A stretch of DNA of 24,762 nt from an uncultured Senegalimassilia sp. Its GTDB lineage: Bacteria; Actinomycetota; Coriobacteriia; Coriobacteriales; Eggerthellaceae. The position numbers were made by a program, and so were the translations under genes. Each line of letters opens with the position of its first letter. Position 1 is the stretch's first letter. The notes beneath the pieces were generated by a model. It did not search any database and had not been told where the DNA came from. It saw nothing but the letters and a program-made list of their open reading frames with translations. The stretch covers positions 1 to 24,762 of the forward strand of contig NZ_CAKTVU010000024.1 of assembly GCF_934630535.1 (NCBI RefSeq), written 5' to 3'. This document shows, one piece after another, positions 21,081 to 24,762 of this stretch.

Positions 21081-22074
21081 GGGCTATCACTTCCTTAGCA
21101 AGACTCATGTACGACTGGGCGCCTTTGCCCGACGGGTCGTACAGGGTTATCGGTTGACCGAAGCTGGGAGCTTCGGAAAGTTTTACGGTACGGGGAATCA
21201 GCGTTTCGAACACCAATCGCCCGAAATAGCTACGCACTTCCTCGACCACTTGGCGGGACAACGTGGTTCGACCGTCGTACATGGTCATGAGCACGCCATA
21301 GATATCCAACGTAGGATTCAAGCGGGTTTTGACACGTTTCATTGAATCAAGAAGTTTTGTCACACCTTCCAATGCATAGAACTCACATTGGATGGGGATA
21401 AGCAGCTTATCGGCGGCAACAAGGGCGTTAACCGTCAGCAGGCCCAGGGAAGGGGGACAATCGATGAAGATGTAGTCGTATTTACCTCGAAGGGCTCCGA
21501 TGGCATCCTTAAGGCGGTTTTCGCGCGCCATCTCGGAAACCAACTCGACCTCCGCACCGGCAAGGTTGATGGTCGCCGGAACAAGATCCAACCCCTCGCA
21601 CACATCGGGGATGATGACCTCCTCAACGGGAACATCGTTGAGCAGCACGTCGTAGATGCAATTCTGCACCTGGCTCTTCTCAACTCCCAAACCGCTTGAA
21701 GAATTGCCCTGAGGATCAAGGTCGACAAGAAGGACCTGTTTACCCAGCTCACCAAGAGCAGCGGAAAGGTTGATTGCGGTAGTGGACTTGCCTACGCCGC
21801 CCTTCTGGTTGATGATCGCCATGATCTTCGTCTGACCGACCACGTGCTTCACCGGTTTCTTATCACGGTAAGAGCGGATGGGCGTAGGCTCGATCTCGGG
21901 GCGAGATTCAACAGGCTGCGGCTCGGGCACAGTAGAGCTATGAGGGTCGCGCTCGACCACTTCGATGTGCTCGATAGCTATCTCATCCTCAACGGTATCT
22001 TCCTGTACGCGTTGTTCCTGCTGAACCGGCTCAGCTTGTTTTTTATCTTTCCTGAGGCCGTCGAAAAATCCCAC
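21073..22074 (-). CDS. parA: Chromosome-partitioning ATPase ParA (Soj)
   Basis: Deviant-Walker ATPase that binds DNA as an ATP dimer and draws ParB-parS complexes along the nucleoid. The 333-residue product shows KGGVGKSTTA (from residue 91), LLVDLDPQGNSSSGLG (Walker A' region), DYIFIDCPPSLGLLTVNAL (Walker B) and IPIQCEFYALEG, all standard for chromosomal Soj/ParA. It has about 80 extra N-terminal residues, beginning MGFFDGLRKDKK and continuing acidic and Pro/Glu-rich; such tails occur in actinobacterial ParA and may tether or regulate it. The start is GTG at 22074, with AGGGGG about 6 bases upstream. A TATACT at 22104-22109 is the likely -10 box, downstream of the rsmG terminator, so parAB probably has its own promoter. 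Confidence 0.98.
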   Translation of the reverse strand: MGFFDGLRKDKKQAEPVQQEQRVQEDTVEDEIAIEHIEVVERDPHSSTVPEPQPVESRPEIEPTPIRSYRDKKPVKHVVGQTKIMAIINQKGGVGKSTTAINLSAALGELGKQVLLVDLDPQGNSSSGLGVEKSQVQNCIYDVLLNDVPVEEVIIPDVCEGLDLVPATINLAGAEVELVSEMARENRLKDAIGALRGKYDYIFIDCPPSLGLLTVNALVAADKLLIPIQCEFYALEGVTKLLDSMKRVKTRLNPTLDIYGVLMTMYDGRTTLSRQVVEEVRSYFGRLVFETLIPRTVKLSEAPSFGQPITLYDPSGKGAQSYMSLAKEVIARG

Positions 22075-22103
22075 AGGAACCCCCTTTCATGGTTTCAGAA
22101 GCT

Positions 22104-22109
22104 AGTATA
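22104..22109 (-). promoter_or_regulatory. Probable -10 box of parAB
   Basis: TATACT on the minus strand about 30 bases before the parA GTG, after the rsmG terminator. No good -35. A degenerate parS-like sequence (11 of 16 matches) covers 22118-22133, where the spacer and -35 would be. Confidence 0.45.
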
Positions 22110-22186
22110 GCGTGTTTCGTTTCACGCGCATAAAACCCCAACCCACAATGGGGACTTTTGAACGGAAATCAACGAAACCTCGATAA

Positions 22187-22222
22187 GAAAAAAGCCGCCC
22201 CTTCAATATCGGGAACGGCTTA
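22187..22222 (-). terminator. Terminator between rsmG and parA
   Basis: On the minus strand AAGCCG-TCCC pairs with GGGG-CGGCTT around a 9-base loop with one bulged T, followed by TTTTC. It starts only about 6 bases after the rsmG stop. Confidence 0.85.
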
Positions 22223-22227
22223 CGTAA

Positions 22228-22869
22228 CTACAAAGGCTTTTTCTGGGCCAGACCGGTTCTGCGGGGCAGCTTAAGCTTCGGCTTGGCCACCTTCTCGTAA
22301 GACAGGATCCTACGGGAGTAGCCATCGAGCTCATAGGTCTGATCATCGACCAGTTCCATGCCAACCTGTTTGCCGACAACACGGGCGTGATTGAGCTCAT
22401 CCTGTTCGACAAGGGCCTTGAAGCAAATGAGCCGGCCACCCATCTTCAGCAACGGGGAAGAGAGCTCCAGCAAAATAGACAGCTTCGATAGCGCACGAGC
22501 GCTGATTGCGGCAAACTGCCCAGCCTGCTCACGACCGAGGTCTTCAATACGACCAGCATACGTGGAAACATTCTCAAGGCCCAGTTCTTCAATGAAGCCA
22601 TCAAGGATTTGGACCTTTTTTTGAACGGAATCAACCAGCAACGTAGGCCTACCGGTTTCAATGGCAAGCGGGATACCAGGATAGCCCGCGCCCGTTCCGA
22701 TATCGGCATAGCGGCCTTCGGGGCAAGCATTCAAAGCATCAAGACCAAGCAGGGAATCCTGCACATGAAGCACCATGCCGTCCTCCCATGAAGAGATACG
22801 CGTGATGTTCGTGGTCTTGTTGGCCTCGATAACCAACTCCAAATGTCGCTTGAGCAAATCCTCGTGCAT
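22228..22869 (-). CDS. rsmG: 16S rRNA (guanine527-N7)-methyltransferase RsmG
   Basis: Methylates N7 of G527 in 16S rRNA with S-adenosylmethionine; loss of the enzyme is known to give low-level streptomycin resistance. The 213-residue product has N-terminal helices with KTTNITRI, the cofactor loop ADIGTGAGYPGIPLAI (from about residue 55), LVDSVQKKVQILDGF with the acidic cofactor contact, FAAISARALSKLSILLEL and GGRLICFKA. A basic C-terminal tail (KPKLKLPRRTGLAQKKPL) follows. The ATG at 22869 has AAGGA about 8 bases upstream. It is in the standard place between jag and parA. A parS site lies 22 bases before the start, and a terminator follows the stop. Confidence 0.96.
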   Translation of the reverse strand: MHEDLLKRHLELVIEANKTTNITRISSWEDGMVLHVQDSLLGLDALNACPEGRYADIGTGAGYPGIPLAIETGRPTLLVDSVQKKVQILDGFIEELGLENVSTYAGRIEDLGREQAGQFAAISARALSKLSILLELSSPLLKMGGRLICFKALVEQDELNHARVVGKQVGMELVDDQTYELDGYSRRILSYEKVAKPKLKLPRRTGLAQKKPL

Positions 22870-22890
22870 GAACCATTCCTTCTGTCCTGT

Positions 22891-22906
22891 TGTTTCACGT
22901 GAAACA
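22891..22906. other. parS site 6, upstream of rsmG
   Basis: Perfect TGTTTCACGTGAAACA in the gap between the jag terminator and rsmG, about 22 bases before the rsmG ATG. Confidence 0.95.
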
Positions 22907-22956
22907 TACTTTAGCCCTTAACGCGCCATATTGGCCACCAAGTATATGAACCCCTT

Positions 22957-22991
22957 GAAAAACAAAGAGGCCGCATCCGAAGATGAGGCCT
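22957..22991 (-). terminator. Terminator of the yidD-yidC-jag unit
   Basis: On the minus strand AGGCC-CATC pairs with GATG-GGCCT around a TTCG tetraloop with one internal mismatch, then CTTTGTTTTTC. It lies about 45 bases after the jag stop. Confidence 0.8.
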
Positions 22992-23037
22992 TGTAGGTTC
23001 TTGCGATACAGGCAAGAGGCTGAGCGAAAGCAGCTAC

Positions 23038-23577
23038 CTAGAGGGGAACGACGACAACGTGACGAGCGGAACCCTCGCCCTCGGATGCCGTCTCAACACG
23101 CTCATCGTCACGAAGCGCGATATGCACGATGCGTCGCTCGTACGGGGTCATGGGACGAAGCTTCACGCTGCGGTGCTGCTTGGAAGCCTTTGCAGCAGCG
23201 TTGCGAGCGATAGACTCAAGCTTCTCTCGTTGACGATTCTTATAGCCCTCGACGTCAACGATAACAGGGTAACGGAAGCCCATGGTGCGGACAGTGATGG
23301 CCGAAACCAGGAACTGCAACGCATCAAGGGTCTTACCGTGGCGGCCGATGAGAACAGCCAGGTCGTCACCGGTGATATCAAGGATCAGCTCGCCTTCATC
23401 GCCTTCATACTCGTCGATGGTAACCTCGCCGACATCGAAGTGCTTCAAGATATCCTGGATGGTTGCAATTGCGGTATCCGCGATGCGATCGAGATCCTCG
23501 TCGCTGATGCCGTCTTCTTCGACCTGGGCGTCTTGAGCCTCTTCTGCGGTCATTTCCATGTTCTCTTCTTCTGCCAT
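23038..23577 (-). CDS. jag: Jag/KhpB-type RNA-binding protein (KH and R3H domains)
   Basis: A 179-residue single-stranded nucleic-acid-binding protein. In other Gram-positives the Jag/KhpB family works with KhpA in cell elongation and RNA regulation. After an acidic N-terminal tail of about 40 residues there is a KH domain with the loop IGRHGKTLDALQFLV (G78-R-H-G-K) and an R3H domain with PMTPYERRIVHIAL (about 142-155), then an acidic E-G-E-G stretch and VVVVPL at the end. The N-terminal Jag_N domain of firmicute proteins is absent, as is usual in Actinobacteria. The start is ATG at 23577, with AAGGAG 6 bases upstream; the frame is open further up through parS 7 but that is leader. It is between yidC and rsmG in the conserved origin block. 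Confidence 0.95.
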   Translation of the reverse strand: MAEEENMEMTAEEAQDAQVEEDGISDEDLDRIADTAIATIQDILKHFDVGEVTIDEYEGDEGELILDITGDDLAVLIGRHGKTLDALQFLVSAITVRTMGFRYPVIVDVEGYKNRQREKLESIARNAAAKASKQHRSVKLRPMTPYERRIVHIALRDDERVETASEGEGSARHVVVVPL

Positions 23578-23605
23578 TTGCAGCTCCTTAGAACTAAAAA
23601 CCACA

Positions 23606-23637
23606 GTGCGCGGTGTTTCACGTGAAACACCGCGCAC
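23606..23637. repeat. 32-base perfect palindrome containing parS 7
   Basis: Both 16-base halves are exact complements: GTGCGCGGTGTTTCAC and GTGAAACACCGCGCAC. The core 23614-23629 is perfect parS; the flanks add eight bases of pairing on each side, far more than at the other six sites. On the minus strand it is followed by TGTGGTTTTTAG, so RNA from yidC into jag could form a strong hairpin with a T tract nearby. Confidence 0.95.
23614..23629. other. parS site 7, between yidC and jag
   Basis: Perfect TGTTTCACGTGAAACA about 36 bases upstream of the jag start, at the centre of the 32-base palindrome. It is the site closest to the predicted origin in this window. Confidence 0.96.
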
Positions 23638-23653
23638 CATTACGCAAAATCGA

Positions 23654-24445
23654 TTAAGCGTGCTTTTTGGAGGTGTCCTTCTTCTTCGGACGCGGCTTCT
23701 TAGCCTTGCGGGTGACGTCGACCTCGATCGGCTTCACCTCGATGGTCTCCTCCTTCTCCGCATCGCGCTTCTTCATGATGCGCATGGAGATCTGCTGCTG
23801 GCACACGCCGATGATGGAGGAAGCACCCCAGAACAGAAGAACGCCGGCAGGGGAGCTCCAACTGATCCAGAGCATGAACAAGCTCATGACGCCGGCCATG
23901 ATCATGGTCTGGTTGCGCTGCGGATTATCCTTCTGACCCATCTGCATCAGGATCATAGGCAGGAACGTAGCACCAGCGAAGACGATCATAAGGATAAGGT
24001 ACGGGAGGAACGTGCCGAAGCCCCCAGCAAACGCACCGGACGGCGTCATAACCAGGTTGGGAACCAGGTTGAAGAACTGGTAGCCCTCGTCGGAACCCAG
24101 GTAGTTGGGCATCTCGCGAAGCACCTGGAACAAAGCGATGAAGATAGGCATCTGCAGAAGCATGGGGAGGCAGCCGGCCAAGGGGTTGAACTTGGCATCA
24201 GCGTAAAGCTTCTGCATTTCCTCCTGCATACGCTGCGGATCGTTGGCGTACTTCGTCTGAATCTCCTGCATCAGAGGCTGGACCTTCTGCATCTGATACG
24301 AAGACTTCGTCTGCTTGTGCATAAGCGGGGAGATAAGCACACGGAAGATGATGGTCACGATGATGATGGCCAAGCCCCAGTCTTGGCAGAAGCCGAAGAA
24401 GAATTGGATGATATCGAATATCCAGTTCTTGAATACTTCCCACAT
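23654..24445 (-). CDS. yidC: Membrane protein insertase YidC/Oxa1
   Basis: Inserts and folds inner-membrane proteins alone or with SecYEG. The 263-residue product starts MWEVFKNWIFDIIQFFFGF and has the five-helix core: TM1 with the groove arginine in VTIIFRVLISPL, the cytoplasmic helical hairpin KVQPLMQEIQTKYANDPQRMQEEMQKLY, the signature FNPLAGCLPMLLQMPIFIALFQVLR, and later helices (LPYLILMIVFAGATFLPMIL, MAGVMSLFMLWISWSSPAG). The C-terminal tail is very basic (KKPRPKKKDTSKKH), fitting ribosome contact. No lipoprotein signal is seen, unlike many firmicute YidC. The start at 24445 follows GGAAGG about 12 bases upstream. It is next to yidD, as in most bacteria. Confidence 0.97.
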   Translation of the reverse strand: MWEVFKNWIFDIIQFFFGFCQDWGLAIIIVTIIFRVLISPLMHKQTKSSYQMQKVQPLMQEIQTKYANDPQRMQEEMQKLYADAKFNPLAGCLPMLLQMPIFIALFQVLREMPNYLGSDEGYQFFNLVPNLVMTPSGAFAGGFGTFLPYLILMIVFAGATFLPMILMQMGQKDNPQRNQTMIMAGVMSLFMLWISWSSPAGVLLFWGASSIIGVCQQQISMRIMKKRDAEKEETIEVKPIEVDVTRKAKKPRPKKKDTSKKHA

Positions 24446-24498
24446 ACTATGGTTTTCCTTCCTTTAACCGACAAAAAGCCGCCGGCAAAGCCCCGTCC

Positions 24499-24732
24499 TT
24501 ACGGAACGGGATCGTAGCCGTGCGGCCCTCCAGGTCGACACCGTAGAATACGTTTTACCGTCAGCCTTAAGCCCTTTGCGAAGCCGTAACGTTGAAACGC
24601 GATGAGCCCATATTCTGAGCACGTCGGGGTAAAACGGCAGCACGACGGGAACATGGGCGAGATCGCCGCCCTATAAAAGGTAATAAGAAACATAGCCACC
24701 TTGCACGGTATGCTTCCGAAACCTTTCTTCAT
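24499..24732 (-). CDS. yidD: Membrane protein insertion efficiency factor YidD
   Basis: A 77-residue small membrane-associated protein that helps YidC-dependent insertion. It shows the whole family pattern: an N-terminal amphipathic helix (VAMFLITFYRAAISP), then CRFTPTCSEYGLIAFQRYGFAKGLRLTVKRILRCRP and the C-terminal GYDPVP. The conserved cysteines are all present. The ATG at 24732 has a weak AGGG about 10 bases upstream. A stop codon at 24745-24747 in one frame could be the end of rnpA, which normally precedes yidD, but too little sequence remains to call it. It is 53 bases upstream of yidC in the same unit. Confidence 0.95.
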   Translation of the reverse strand: MKKGFGSIPCKVAMFLITFYRAAISPMFPSCCRFTPTCSEYGLIAFQRYGFAKGLRLTVKRILRCRPGGPHGYDPVP

Positions 24733-24762
24733 TCCAATCAGACCCTACCGAATTCCAGCGCG

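Noticed and set aside
22118..22133. An eighth parS upstream of parA
   Set aside because: CGTTTCACGCGCATAA matches the parS consensus at only 11 of 16 positions and is not a palindrome; it may be a decayed or weak site but cannot be called.
24733..24762. 3' end of rnpA
   Set aside because: A stop codon in a plausible place and the usual gene order suggest it, but fewer than ten codons are visible, so no feature is reported.

Overview
The window is a housekeeping, origin-proximal chromosome segment of a GC-rich Gram-positive bacterium. It most likely comes from the Coriobacteriia (Eggerthellales): the gene content, mid-50s-percent-looking GC, tRNA genes with encoded CCA, and the particular mix of LemA, DUF2207, DUF5679 and a Si-type citrate synthase fit, but the taxonomy is inference from gene content only. 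The right end carries the classic order (rnpA side) yidD-yidC-jag-rsmG-parA-parB, all on the minus strand, so oriC/dnaA should lie a few kb beyond the right edge. Nearly all protein genes are on the minus strand, transcribed away from that origin.

Layout from left to right. 1-623: 3'-truncated EamA-type transporter. 731-2734: DUF2207 membrane protein, divergent from a tRNA-Ser(GCU). 3196-4114: small three-helix membrane protein and LemA. 4270-5792: ispE and tadA, overlapping by one base; tRNA-Ser(UGA) is divergent from tadA. 6391-7983: citrate synthase and a small DUF5679 zinc-binding protein. 8116-11775: a 1219-residue membrane protein whose two ends look like one M28 peptidase fold that has lost most metal ligands and is split by about 830 low-complexity residues. 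11831-16272: a coiled-coil single-pass membrane protein preceded by a DnaQ-DinG exonuclease-helicase with iron-sulfur cysteines. 16407-17051: a lone plus-strand protein with a C-terminal anchor. 17429-19538: divergent ddl and rlmN. 19908-24732: the parB to yidD block.

The strongest non-coding signal is seven perfect copies of the centromere site parS (TGTTTCACGTGAAACA) between 5251 and 23629. They lie in leaders, in the rlmN promoter, and inside coding sequence, where they are read as Val-Ser-Arg-Glu-Thr. With ParA and ParB encoded here, this is the chromosome's segregation centre. I see no phage, insertion sequence, CRISPR array or toxin-antitoxin locus. The most novel-looking items are the split pseudo-M28 protein, its parS-bearing coiled-coil neighbour, and the ways parS is combined with promoters, hairpins and reading frames.
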